This document shows, in pieces, positions 51,949 to 61,600 of a stretch of 64,000 nucleotides of DNA. Location: contig NZ_CP064786.1 of assembly GCF_017094485.1 (NCBI RefSeq), forward strand, positions 1-64,000. The letters run 5' to 3'. The position numbers and the translations under genes are program-made. The DNA is from Natranaeroarchaeum sulfidigenes. Lineage in GTDB: Archaea > Halobacteriota > Halobacteria > Halobacteriales > Natronoarchaeaceae. Within the stretch, counting starts at the first letter, position 1; each line of letters opens with the position of its first letter. Below the pieces are notes generated by a model. That model was not told the DNA's origin and ran no database searches. It worked only from the letters and a program-made list of their open reading frames with translations.

Positions 51949-52710
51949 ATGTTACCACGACAACGGCGACGGACGATAGTCGAACTCGTTTCCGCACACG
52001 ACGGGTGCTCAGTGACGACACTGGCCAATGAACTCGACGTGTCCGAGGCGACGATCCGACGCGACCTCCAGACGCTCGAAGACGAGCAACTGATCGAGCG
52101 CTCCCACGGCGGGGCGCTCCCGGTTACCAGCGTGGGCAACGAGCAGGCGTTCGATCAAAAGGAGGTCCAGAATCTGGACGTCAAACGGACCATCGCCGAT
52201 CACGCAATCGACGAACTGCAGGACGGACAGGTCGTATTCTTCGATACCGGGACGACGACGATGGAGGTCGCCAAACGCGCACCGACAGATGGCTCGATCG
52301 TGTCCGTCACTAACTCGCCGTTGCTCGCACTTGAACTCGGTGGCGGTGACAATGACGTCAAACTCACCGGCGGTCGGCTCCGACAGAGCACGCAGGCGCT
52401 TGTCGGCCCGTCCACCGAAGCGTTCATCGAACGGCTGCACTTCGATCTCCTCTACCTGGGGACGAACGCAATCGATCTCGAGACTGGGCTGACGACTCCT
52501 AATGAGGCCGAAGCACAGGCCAAACGCAGTATGATCGACAACTCGACGCGTGTCGTGCTGGTCGCGGACGCGACGAAGTTCGACGAGCGGAGCTTCGTCC
52601 GCTTTGCCGACTTCGAAGAGATCGATCTCGTCATCACTGATGAACGGCTCTCCGACCCGTACCGTGCCGCCTTCGACGACTCCAACACTAACTACATCGA
52701 CGATATATGA
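51949..52710 (+). CDS. glpR: DeoR/GlpR-family transcriptional regulator
   Basis: 253 aa. N-terminal winged helix (LANELDVSEATIRRDLQTLE, near 24-43) and C-terminal DeoR sensor domain (FFDTGTTTMEVAK near 97 and LYLGTNAID near 165). In Haloferax volcanii GlpR represses fructose and glycerol genes in the presence of glucose. Here it sits between the kinase and 1-phosphofructokinase genes and overlaps the latter by 4 nt, so it probably regulates the block and itself. Confidence 0.9.
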   Translation: MLPRQRRRTIVELVSAHDGCSVTTLANELDVSEATIRRDLQTLEDEQLIERSHGGALPVTSVGNEQAFDQKEVQNLDVKRTIADHAIDELQDGQVVFFDTGTTTMEVAKRAPTDGSIVSVTNSPLLALELGGGDNDVKLTGGRLRQSTQALVGPSTEAFIERLHFDLLYLGTNAIDLETGLTTPNEAEAQAKRSMIDNSTRVVLVADATKFDERSFVRFADFEEIDLVITDERLSDPYRAAFDDSNTNYIDDI

Positions 52711-53621
52711 TCCTTACAGTCACACTCAACCCAGCGATCGACCACACGCTATCGCTCACGGAACCACTGGTCGACGGTGATGTCGCCCGGACCGGTGAGT
52801 ACGAACTCAACTCCGGTGGCAAGGGCATCAACGTCTCCCAGTACCTGCGCCACCTCGGCGTCGAAACGACAACGACCGGGCTGCTCGGTGGGATGACCGG
52901 CGAGTTCATCCGCAACGAACTCGACGAGGACGGGATCACCCACGACTTCGTCGAGGTTTCCGAACGGACTCGTCTGAACACGACGATTTCGGCTCCGGAT
53001 GCGGAGTACAAGATCAATCACCACGGCCCAACCGTCGACGAGTCAGCCATCGACGAGTTGATCGACGTGATTTCCCGCCACGAGCCTGCAGTCGTCGTGA
53101 TCGGCGGCTCGCTCCCGCCGGGCCTCGACGTCGATGCGATCGACCGACTCGCAGAGGGTGGCCCCTGGGAAACCGTCGTCGACGTCGGCGGCGAGGCGCT
53201 CGCCGAACTCGACGCCCAGTACAGCCTCTGCAAACCGAACGAGGTCGAACTCGCAGCCGCTACCGGGATGCCCTGTGAGACGATCGCGGAGTGTCGTGAG
53301 GCCGCACAGGCACTTCGCAGGCAGGGGTTCGACCGTGTCGTCGCCTCGCTCGGCGCGATGGGGGCGCTGTACGTCGCCGAGGACACCGTTCTGTTCGCAG
53401 AATCGCTCGACGTCGATGTCGCCGATACGGTTGGCGCGGGCGACGCGTTGCTCTCGGGCGTCCTCGCTGCCTCGCACACGAGCGAGTCGCCCGAGCGCGT
53501 CCTCAGCTATGGCGTCGCAGTGTCGGCGCGACTCGTCGGTACCGTCGGAACGGCGGTCAACCACCTCGACGATGTCCCGGAGCTCGCCGATCAGGTCCGA
53601 ATCGTCGAGGACCCGGACTGA
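52707..53621 (+). CDS. pfkB: 1-phosphofructokinase (PfkB)
   Basis: 304 aa, PfkB family. Signatures GGKGINVSQYLRHLG (near 33) and VGAGDALLSG (near 243). It phosphorylates fructose 1-phosphate to fructose 1,6-bisphosphate, the committed step of the haloarchaeal modified Embden-Meyerhof route for fructose. Overlaps glpR (ATGA), so the two are translationally coupled. No PTS genes appear in this window, so fructose 1-phosphate probably comes from the kinase at 50782. Confidence 0.92.
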   Translation: MILTVTLNPAIDHTLSLTEPLVDGDVARTGEYELNSGGKGINVSQYLRHLGVETTTTGLLGGMTGEFIRNELDEDGITHDFVEVSERTRLNTTISAPDAEYKINHHGPTVDESAIDELIDVISRHEPAVVVIGGSLPPGLDVDAIDRLAEGGPWETVVDVGGEALAELDAQYSLCKPNEVELAAATGMPCETIAECREAAQALRRQGFDRVVASLGAMGALYVAEDTVLFAESLDVDVADTVGAGDALLSGVLAASHTSESPERVLSYGVAVSARLVGTVGTAVNHLDDVPELADQVRIVEDPD

Positions 53622-53637
53622 ACGTTTTTGTTGATCT

Positions 53638-54324
53638 CTAGGGGCTGATACCCATCTCGTCGAGAAGTACGAGTGCTGCCTCGTGGGATGACGACGGACC
53701 ACGGGCCGTGATGAGGTCGCCGTCGACGGTAACTGACGTCTCAGCGTCGAGTTCGGCGTCCCAGTTGCCACCGGCAGCGTTCAGTTCATCCTCGACCCAG
53801 TAGGGAAGTTTCCGCCCGTCGGGTAGCAGTTCCTGCTCGGTGACGATCCCGTCCTCCCAGGCGTTCGGGAACCCGGTCACGTTCCGTCCGGAGACGAGGA
53901 ATCCCCCATCGGAGTCCCGGGTAAAGGCGAGGATCCCGACCGCATGGCAGACGACAAGCGCCTTTGCATCCCCGTCCTCGACAGCCGTTCGGAGTGCGGC
54001 CCGGGCGTGGCGGTCCTGATTGATATCCCACACAGTGCCGTGACCCCCCGGAAACACGACCGCATCGTACGCGTCCGGGGTGACGTCCGCCAGGGCCTCT
54101 GGATTCCGCAGTCGCTCGTCGGTCTCGTGGACCTCGGCAACGTGTGTCGCCGTCTCCTCACCGACTTCGTCCGGATCGACAGATTGCTCGTCGATCACCG
54201 GCGGGCCCCCGCTTGGCGTTGCTACAGTAATTTCGACACCGGCGTCCGACAGTGTTGTCAGTGGCTCAATACATTCTTCGCCCCAGTACCCTTCTTCACT
54301 GACGATAAAGAGTGCGTTCGCCAT
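53638..54324 (-). CDS. DJ-1/PfpI-family protein
   Basis: 228 aa class I glutamine amidotransferase-like fold. The nucleophile elbow is LVVCHAVGIL (Cys near 129), with the conserved glutamate from the EEGYWGEE region. Members act as glyoxalase III, deglycase-like or chaperone proteins. Next to fructose metabolism, a role in detoxifying reactive sugar-derived aldehydes is plausible but unproven. ATG 54324 is taken; 54333 is the alternative. Confidence 0.85.
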   Translation of the reverse strand: MANALFIVSEEGYWGEECIEPLTTLSDAGVEITVATPSGGPPVIDEQSVDPDEVGEETATHVAEVHETDERLRNPEALADVTPDAYDAVVFPGGHGTVWDINQDRHARAALRTAVEDGDAKALVVCHAVGILAFTRDSDGGFLVSGRNVTGFPNAWEDGIVTEQELLPDGRKLPYWVEDELNAAGGNWDAELDAETSVTVDGDLITARGPSSSHEAALVLLDEMGISP

Positions 54325-54477
54325 CAGTAACATACTCGGGTCCAAGCACTGAAAAACCCACCATACTCACTGCCTGTCATGGCTGTGGCCTGGGAACACC
54401 CTCGCTGGCTGCCACGCCGCTGGACTGGCAACGCTCTCGCTGGCTGGCGACTCGATAAAAACGCGACAGCACCGAGT
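54325..54477. other. Short spacer with an imperfect repeat
   Basis: The DNA at 54400-54450 contains CTCGCTGGCTG-like units twice or more (54402-54412, 54437-54447). No gene; spacer between two minus-strand genes. Confidence 0.3.
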
Positions 54478-55470
54478 TCAATCGAATTTGCTGTTGCCTG
54501 CGCTCCCCGAGACCTCGGTCAGGTCGGCGTGAACGTCCGCGATGCGCTCGCGGATCTCCCGGCCGGTGACGCGGGGGTCGAAGTGGTCCTTGTTCGGCGA
54601 CCAGTCGGTGTCGTTGAAGAAGGTATCACGCGAATCCGGGACGCCCTCCGGCGGGAAGATGGCGTCGCGGTGCTCGTCGTAGTAATCGAAGGCAGTCCGG
54701 GTGTACTCGTACTGGTACCGGGTGTCCTTGTTGACCTTGCAAATGCCGTGCTGGAGCATCTCCTGGAGCTGGTCGGGCTGGACGCCCGAGGAGCCGTGCA
54801 GGACGAGCGGCGTGTCCAGGCCGTGGTCGCGCAGCGCCTGACGGATATCGCCCGCGAGGTCGGGGCGAAGCTCCAGATCCTTTCCTTTGGCGACGCCGTG
54901 CTGCGTACCGACGGAGATCGCAAGCAGGTCACAGCCCGTCCGATCGACGAACTCGACGGCCTGCTCGGGATCGGTGTAGAACGCGTCCTCGACGGCGATC
55001 TCGTCCTCGACGCCTTTGATCTGGCCCAGTTCGGCCTCGATGAGGATGTCGGCGTCGTACTCGTCGACCATCTCGACGACCTTCTTGCTCTCGGCGACGT
55101 TCTCCTCGAACGGCTCGTGGGAGGCGTCGATCATCACCGAGGATGGAATGTCGGTCTCCATCTGGTACTCGATGAAGTCCATGTCGGTCTGGTGGTCCAT
55201 ATTGAGGAACACGCCGATATCGAACCCCTCGGCGAGCGCGTCGATGTAGCCACCGAGCGCTTTTAGGCCGGCTTTGGCGTCGCCGTTCCCGGCGAAGCGA
55301 CAGGCTCCGGCAGAGGCCTGCAACAATAGATCCGAGTCGTTGCGTGCTGCCCCTTCCATCAGGCCGATCATCGTATTCGGCTCCGCGATGTTCGAGGCGA
55401 TCAGGCCGAACCCTTCCTCCAGCGCGTCGTCGTACACGGTCGCGAGTTCACTGCCGTCGTAGAATGACAT
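54478..55470 (-). CDS. fba: Class II fructose-bisphosphate aldolase
   Basis: 330 aa, zinc-dependent. Zinc ligands are in FLNMDHQTD (near 95) and [10 protein letters not shown] (near 145), and the GTQHGVAKG string supplies another histidine. It cleaves fructose 1,6-bisphosphate to triose phosphates. ATG 55470. A TATA-like AATAATATATTC lies at 55510-55521, about 40 bp upstream. It ends the fructose route begun by the kinase and pfkB and is divergent from the Gfo/Idh gene with a 127-bp spacer. Confidence 0.93.
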   Translation of the reverse strand: MSFYDGSELATVYDDALEEGFGLIASNIAEPNTMIGLMEGAARNDSDLLLQASAGACRFAGNGDAKAGLKALGGYIDALAEGFDIGVFLNMDHQTDMDFIEYQMETDIPSSVMIDASHEPFEENVAESKKVVEMVDEYDADILIEAELGQIKGVEDEIAVEDAFYTDPEQAVEFVDRTGCDLLAISVGTQHGVAKGKDLELRPDLAGDIRQALRDHGLDTPLVLHGSSGVQPDQLQEMLQHGICKVNKDTRYQYEYTRTAFDYYDEHRDAIFPPEGVPDSRDTFFNDTDWSPNKDHFDPRVTGREIRERIADVHADLTEVSGSAGNSKFD

Positions 55471-55597
55471 GGTAGTGGTCTACCCACCGTAAACGTTCCA
55501 CGGCGCGGGTAATAATATATTCGAAACCGCGGTCTATCGGCGCGATGCACGTTCAATCGCCCGGAGAGCTTTTAGTGTGCACGATCAATCACCGCGC

Positions 55598-56584
55598 ATG
55601 GAGTTCGGTATTCTCAGCACGGCAGGCATCGCCCGAAACTCGGTCGTTCCCGCGATCCGGGAGAGCGAAGCGACGGTCGGTGCGATCGCCTCCCGGGACG
55701 CCGACCGGGCGGCGTCGGTCGCGGACGACTTTTCGATTCCCCGGAGCTACGGATCCTACGACGCGCTACTCGACGATTCCGGGATCGATGCCGTCTATAT
55801 CCCCCTTCCCAACGGCCTGCACGCCGAGTGGACGAAACGGGCGGCAGACGCCGGGCTCGATGTCCTCTGTGAGAAACCCCTCACCGTCGATGCCGCGGAG
55901 GCCCACGAGGTCGTCGATCACTGCGAACGACGCGACGTCACGCTCATGGAGGCGTTCATGTATCAGTTTCACCCAAGAACCGAACGCGCGATCGAACTGG
56001 CCGACGAGCGCCTCGATGATATCCGCTCTGTCTCGGCATCGTTCAAATTCCCGCTGGTCGACGCCCCTGACGATATCCGGCTGAATCCCGACCTCGCCGG
56101 GGGAAGCCTGATGGATGTCGGCGCGTACGCCGTCTCGGCTGCCCGGCAGTTTCTCGGCCAGCCGGGTCGCGTATATGCCCACATCCACGACTCCCGTGAT
56201 TCGGGCGTCGACACGGAGGTCGCCGGAATCCTGGAGTACGATGACGGCTCTTCTGCCAGAGTCGCCTCGGGTTTTGATACCCAGACCGTTCAGCGATATC
56301 GGGTCGAAGCGGCGAACGGCTGGATCGAGGTCGAAAACGCGTTCAGCCCGCCATCGGACGATCCGGCCGAACTCGACTACATGATCGACGGCGTTCGTGG
56401 CACCGAGCGGTTCGAGCCGGTCGATCAGTACCGGCTGCAGATCGACCATTTCGTCGACTGCGTCGAGTCTAGAGCACAGCCCCGGACTGGCGGTACGGAG
56501 GCAATCGAGAATATGGCAGTTATCGACGCGCTGTACCGGAGCGCCGACAGTGGGGAACCCACCACAGTCGATACCCAACAATAA
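55598..56584 (+). CDS. Gfo/Idh/MocA-family oxidoreductase
   Basis: 328 aa. N-terminal Rossmann fold (FGILSTAGIARNSVVPAI, the family's G-x-G variant) and the lysine-bearing VLCEKPLTVDAAEA (near 96). The second domain has GGSLMDVGAYAVSAARQFL. These enzymes oxidise or reduce sugars and sugar acids with NAD(P). ATG 55598 is chosen; the longer frame starts at an unlikely site. The AGE-family gene follows after 4 bp, so they are an operon and probably act on the same sugar. Confidence 0.88.
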   Translation: MEFGILSTAGIARNSVVPAIRESEATVGAIASRDADRAASVADDFSIPRSYGSYDALLDDSGIDAVYIPLPNGLHAEWTKRAADAGLDVLCEKPLTVDAAEAHEVVDHCERRDVTLMEAFMYQFHPRTERAIELADERLDDIRSVSASFKFPLVDAPDDIRLNPDLAGGSLMDVGAYAVSAARQFLGQPGRVYAHIHDSRDSGVDTEVAGILEYDDGSSARVASGFDTQTVQRYRVEAANGWIEVENAFSPPSDDPAELDYMIDGVRGTERFEPVDQYRLQIDHFVDCVESRAQPRTGGTEAIENMAVIDALYRSADSGEPTTVDTQQ

Positions 56585-56588
56585 CACA

Positions 56589-57776
56589 ATGTCTGACCAA
56601 CAATACCGCGACCACGGCTGGCTTGGCAACGAAATTGAACGTATCCTCGAGTTCTACTACCCCGACTGTCTCGACGACGTCCACGGTGGGTACGTCGCCC
56701 AGTTCGACGAAGCGACTGGAGAGCTCTACGACCACGACACGAAACATCTCGTGGCGACGGCCCGCTTCGTCACGAACTTCGCCGTCGCGGATCAGCTTGG
56801 CGGCCCGGAGTGGTGTCGTCCTGCGGCCGAGCGAGGCGTCGACTTCCTGCTCGACGTCCATCGTGACAGCGAGCACGGCGGTTTCCACTGGCTGCTCGAT
56901 GGTACCGAGCCGGTCGACTCGCGTCGAGTCTGTTACGGTCATGCGTTCGTCCTGCTGGCGCTCTCGCGTGCCGCCGAGATCGGCATCGGTCGGGCCCAGT
57001 CGGAACTCGGTTCGGTTTCGGACCTCATTGACGAGCGGTTCTGGGAAGCGGACTACGGTCTCTGCGCGAGCGAATACGATCCGGAGTGGACGAGCGCAGA
57101 CTCCTACCGGGGACAGAACGCAAACATGCATACCTGCGAGGCGATGATCGCGGCGTACGAGACCACCAACGAGACCCGATATCTCGATCGCGCGATAACG
57201 ATTGCCGAGTCGCTCACTGTCGATCTCACCGCCGAGACGGACGGACTTATCTGGGAGCATTACACCGCCGACTGGGGGCACGATTTCGAGTATAACCGCG
57301 ACGACCCGACACACACCTTCCGGCCCTGGGGGTATCAGCCGGGCCATCAGATCGAGTGGGCGAAACTGCTCGCCGTCCTCGACCGATACGCCGACGCGTC
57401 CTGGCTGCTCCCCCGTGCCGAGGAACTGTTCGACGCAGCGATCGAGTACGGCTGGGACGACGATCACGGGGGCTTTTATTACTCGTTCGACCTCGATGGC
57501 GAGCCGCTGGTCAACGACAAATACTCCTGGGAAGTCGCGGAGGGGATTGGCGCTGCTGCCGTCTTCACGGAGCGAACGGACGACGAGCAGTATCTGGACT
57601 GGTACAGCCGGTTCTGGACGTACGCAGACGAGCACCTGATCGCTCCTGTGAACCGTAACTGGTACACGAAAGTTACCGAAGACAACGAGCCGATGCCGAC
57701 AACCGAGGGGGTTGCAGTCGAGCCGGGGTACCACCCGATCGGTGCATGTCTCGAAGGGATTCGATCGCTCTCGTAG
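56589..57776 (+). CDS. AGE-family (N-acylglucosamine 2-epimerase-like) isomerase
   Basis: 395 aa, alpha6/alpha6 barrel. Family strings include GGYVAQFDEATGEL (near 36), YGHAFVLLALSRAAE (near 118), QNANMHTCEAMIAAYE (near 177), HQIEWAKLLAVLDR (near 255) and KYSWEVAEGIGAA (near 310), with the histidines used for general acid-base. Relatives include mannose isomerases and cellobiose epimerases. Since it lies beside fructose genes, mannose-fructose isomerisation is my best guess. The ATG at 56589 follows Gfo/Idh after 4 bp. Confidence 0.86.
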   Translation: MSDQQYRDHGWLGNEIERILEFYYPDCLDDVHGGYVAQFDEATGELYDHDTKHLVATARFVTNFAVADQLGGPEWCRPAAERGVDFLLDVHRDSEHGGFHWLLDGTEPVDSRRVCYGHAFVLLALSRAAEIGIGRAQSELGSVSDLIDERFWEADYGLCASEYDPEWTSADSYRGQNANMHTCEAMIAAYETTNETRYLDRAITIAESLTVDLTAETDGLIWEHYTADWGHDFEYNRDDPTHTFRPWGYQPGHQIEWAKLLAVLDRYADASWLLPRAEELFDAAIEYGWDDDHGGFYYSFDLDGEPLVNDKYSWEVAEGIGAAAVFTERTDDEQYLDWYSRFWTYADEHLIAPVNRNWYTKVTEDNEPMPTTEGVAVEPGYHPIGACLEGIRSLS

Positions 57777-58087
57777 CGCGCTGGTGAGCTATCCCCACAT
57801 TTTATATTCAAAACCTGACTGTTCTGGCAATATATAGAAAATCTTATTTTTACAAATATGAAAAATGAGAATTCCGGCAGAATCGGCGTATTGAGGCTCT
57901 ACTACCGGATATATGTCTACTCTGCTGACGAGCGATTAACTGATGGCGATAGCTCAACTTCTCAGAAGTACTTGAGTGGAGTTCTATTGGCAACTCTTGA
58001 ATTTCCGCCCTACCAGTTACTATCTTGATATGATTGATTAATAGGATAAATTCATATTTTTTATTTTGCCGGCAAATCGTCCAGTAT
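57777..58087. other. AT-rich spacer, about 310 bp
   Basis: Convergent genes end here on both sides. The DNA is much richer in A and T than its flanks (ATATATAG near 57830, TATTTTTTATTTT near 58053). No gene or clear stem-loop seen; it may act as a termination region. Confidence 0.4.
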
Positions 58088-58591
58088 CTATCGTCCGAGA
58101 ATCGGCCGACCGTCACGCCACCAGACCGCAACCGCAACGAGCACGATCAGCGCTTCCAGCCAGTACGTCGTGACGGTCACACCTCCGGCCTCGACGAGCA
58201 CTTTCCGGCCCGTATACTCCGGCATCTCCGTGATCGGCCAGAGCAAATAGCCCAGTTCGTCGTACGCCCCAACCAGCAGCGGCCAGAACGCATCGGAAAC
58301 CAGATGGGAGAGATAGCCGACCGTGAAGCCAACGCCGAGACGTGCTCGTCCCCTACGTCGTGTGACGAACCACACCAGCAGGATCGTCGGCACGGCCACG
58401 AGCAACGAGTGGCCGACCGACCGCCCGACATGTCCTGCCAGCAGGATTCGTAGCGGCTGGTCGATGAGATCAGGTAACAGCGCGCCGATAACGACCGCAA
58501 CCGTCGGACCTGCGGTAGGTGCCTCACCATCGAGACGCCGATACGCGCTGTAACAGAGGTAGCCAAAGAACGGGTGCACCAGCGGCCACAT
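58088..58591 (-). CDS. YdjM-like membrane protein (DUF457-type)
   Basis: 167 aa with four to five helices. It opens MWPLVHPFFGYLCYSAYRR, contains LLPDLIDQPL, and GHSLLVA and GYLSHLVSDAFWPL have the pattern of the YdjM/LexA-regulated membrane hydrolase family. The histidine and aspartate positions (VHP, PDLID, GHS, SHLVSD) could bind metal. Function unknown. Confidence 0.76.
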   Translation of the reverse strand: MWPLVHPFFGYLCYSAYRRLDGEAPTAGPTVAVVIGALLPDLIDQPLRILLAGHVGRSVGHSLLVAVPTILLVWFVTRRRGRARLGVGFTVGYLSHLVSDAFWPLLVGAYDELGYLLWPITEMPEYTGRKVLVEAGGVTVTTYWLEALIVLVAVAVWWRDGRPILGR

Positions 58592-58693
58592 ACTGGACCG
58601 TTACCGATCCTGGTAGGTAAGCCTCGGGGTATGCCAATCACTTCCACCCTCCTTTGGCAAGGTTCTTAGGCGATGCGGCGCTACGCTCGTGCA

Positions 58694-61600
58694 ATGGCGA
58701 CAGCGGAGAACACCGAACTCGTCGACGCCTTCGAGCAGTTCTACCGCAACTACTACCGCGAGGAGATCGGCGAGCTCGCACAGAACTATCCCGGCGAGCA
58801 GCGCTCCCTGTATATCGATTGGGACGACCTCTACCGATACGATCCCGATCTCGCCGACGACTTTCTCTCACAGCCCGAACAGCTCCAGGAGTACGCCGAA
58901 GAGGCGCTGCGGATCTACGACCTCCCGGTCGACGTGAGCCTCGGGCGGGCACACGTCCGCCTGTACAACCTCCCGGAGACGACCGGAATCCGTGATATCC
59001 GCTCACGACACGTCGGGCAACTACTGTCGGTCTCCGGCATCGTCCGCAAGGCGACGGACGTCCGGCCGAAGATCGAGGAAGCGGCCTTCGAGTGCCAGCG
59101 GTGTGGCACGTTGAACTACATCCCCCAGTCTTCCGGCGACTTTCAGGAACCTCACGAGTGTCAGGGCTGTGAGCGACAGGGCCCCTTCAATGTCAACTTC
59201 GATCAGTCGGAGTTCGTCGACGCACAGAAACTCCGGGTGCAGGAGAGTCCCGAGGGGCTGCGGGGCGGTGAGACGCCCCAGGCCGTCGATCTCACAATAG
59301 AGGACGACATCACCGGCGAGGTGACGGCTGGCGATCACGTCACCGTCACCGGCATTCTCCATCTCCAGCAGCAGGGTAACCAGCAGGAAAAATCACCGAT
59401 TTTCGATATCTACATGGACGGTATCACCGTCGAGATCGAGGACGAGCAGTTCGAGGACATGGAGATCACCGAAGAGGAAAAGGCCGAGATCATCGAACTC
59501 TCCCAGTCGCCCGACATCTACGAGAAGATGATCGGTTCGATGGCCCCCTCGATCTACGGCTACGACCAGGAGAAACTCGCTATCATCCTCCAGCTCTTTT
59601 CCGGTGTTACCAAACACCTCCCCGATGGCTCGCGGATCCGCGGGGACCTGCATATGCTGTTGATCGGAGATCCGGGGACGGGTAAATGTGTTAAAGGTGA
59701 TACGTTAGTAACACTGGCCGACGGACGCGAACGCCCTATCAAAGAGATCGTCGAGGCGAATCTCACGGATCCATCTCCAGTCGACGATGGAGTGTATGAC
59801 TCTCTCGATCAGGATGTGGTCTCTCTGGGTACTGATGGAACTACTGAACTCCGTACTGCGACGAAGGTGTGGAAACGGGAGGCTCCCGACCGGATGTGTC
59901 AGATCAGGACCGCAAGCGGGTACGAACTCGAAGTGACTCCGTCACATCCGTTGTTCGTCAGCCGCCCCCGCGGGTACGAAGCCCGTATCGCTGATGAGCT
60001 ACAGGTGGGTGACTCAGTTGCCATCTCACCCGATCGTCCTGACAAACCGCTGGCTACAGACGGCGGGGCACTCTCTGGGCCGGATTTTGACTCTGTGCCG
60101 TCTGGCGAAGGTTGGCCCGTGGAGCGGGATCATATCGAGTCTATCAATGTCGTCGAACCGGAGTACGACTGGGTCTACGATCTAGAGGTCAAAGGGACGC
60201 ATAGCTACCTCTCGAACAACGTCTTTTCACATAACTCCCAACTATTGCAATATGTTCGAGAAATTTCTCCTAGATCTGTATATACGTCCGGGAAGGGATC
60301 TAGCGCTGCCGGGCTTACTGCCGCAGCGGTACGCGATGATTTTGGAGACGGCCAGCAATGGACGCTAGAGGCTGGCGCGATGGTGTTGGCAGATAAAGGC
60401 GTCGCAGCAGTCGACGAACTCGATAAGATGGATGCCGGAGATCGGTCGGCAATGCATGAGGGGCTAGAGCAGCAGTCCTACCACCCTGACACCGAAGTCC
60501 TGCTTGCGGACGGTCGACGCGTCGAAATCGGCGAGTTCGTCGACGAGCGGATTGAGGACGACGAGACCGAGGTGATTGATGGCGTTGATTGCGAGATCGC
60601 ACCGGTCGAGGGCGTCAGGATCCACTCGACGGATCTCGACGCCAACGAGACGACCAAGACGTCGGTCGATCGGGTGAGCCGACACGAGGCTCCGGAGGAG
60701 TTCGTCCGCGTGACGTTCTCGAACGGTCGTGATGTCCTCGTGACGCCGGAGCACCCGATGTTCGTCGAGGAGGGGGGGACAATCGACACTGTCGAGGCCA
60801 GCAGTATCGAGGTGGGCCAGTACGTGCCAGCACCCCGTAAGCTACCCAACTCCTCGGCTGGCGTTTCTCTCGACGAGGAGGTGCATATCGGCAAAGAAAA
60901 AGACGTAACGCTCCCAGAGGAACTCTCCCCGGATCTGGCGGAGATTCTGGGACTGCTCACCGCAGAGGGCCACAGTTATGCGGGGTCGTCTCACGAGATC
61001 GGGTTCTCGAACCAGGATCCGCGACTGCTCGATAGGATCGATGTACTGATGCGAGACGTCTTTGAGATGGAGAGTACGGATACCGTTTCCACTGACGGAA
61101 CAACCACAAAGCGGTGGGTATCGACGAAGCTCTACCGCTGGTTCGACCGGAACTTTGCAGGCGTGATGGAAACTGCGCGGGACAAGCGGATCCCGAGTGC
61201 TGTCCTCGGAGGGTCCGAAGAAGAAATCCGACGGTTCCTCGTCGGTGCGTTCGCGGGCGACGGCGGTGTCGAGAGCGAGGCGATGTCCTTTTCAACGGCA
61301 TCGACAGGCCTCGCCGAAGATTATGCGGACGCGCTCTCCAAGATCGGTGTGGCTACCCGGATTCACCACGATATCGCCCAGGACTCCTGGAAGACGTACG
61401 TGATGGGCGATTCGACTGGGTCGTTCGTCGAACAGATCGTCGACCCGACCGACGACCGGTACGATGATGCACGGGCGTTTGCCGAGCGCAGCACTGATAC
61501 GCGACGCCATCACGATGTCTTACCGCCGAGCGCGGCAGAAGAGATCCGAACACTGCGAACACTGCTGGGTATTGGTCTGACCGGACAGTTCTATCCGAAC

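Noticed and set aside
54379-55266. 295-codon plus-strand frame opposite the aldolase gene
   Set aside because: Long only because the aldolase codons are GC-rich; it is rich in Val, Leu, Asp and Gly but matches nothing, and the aldolase is certain.
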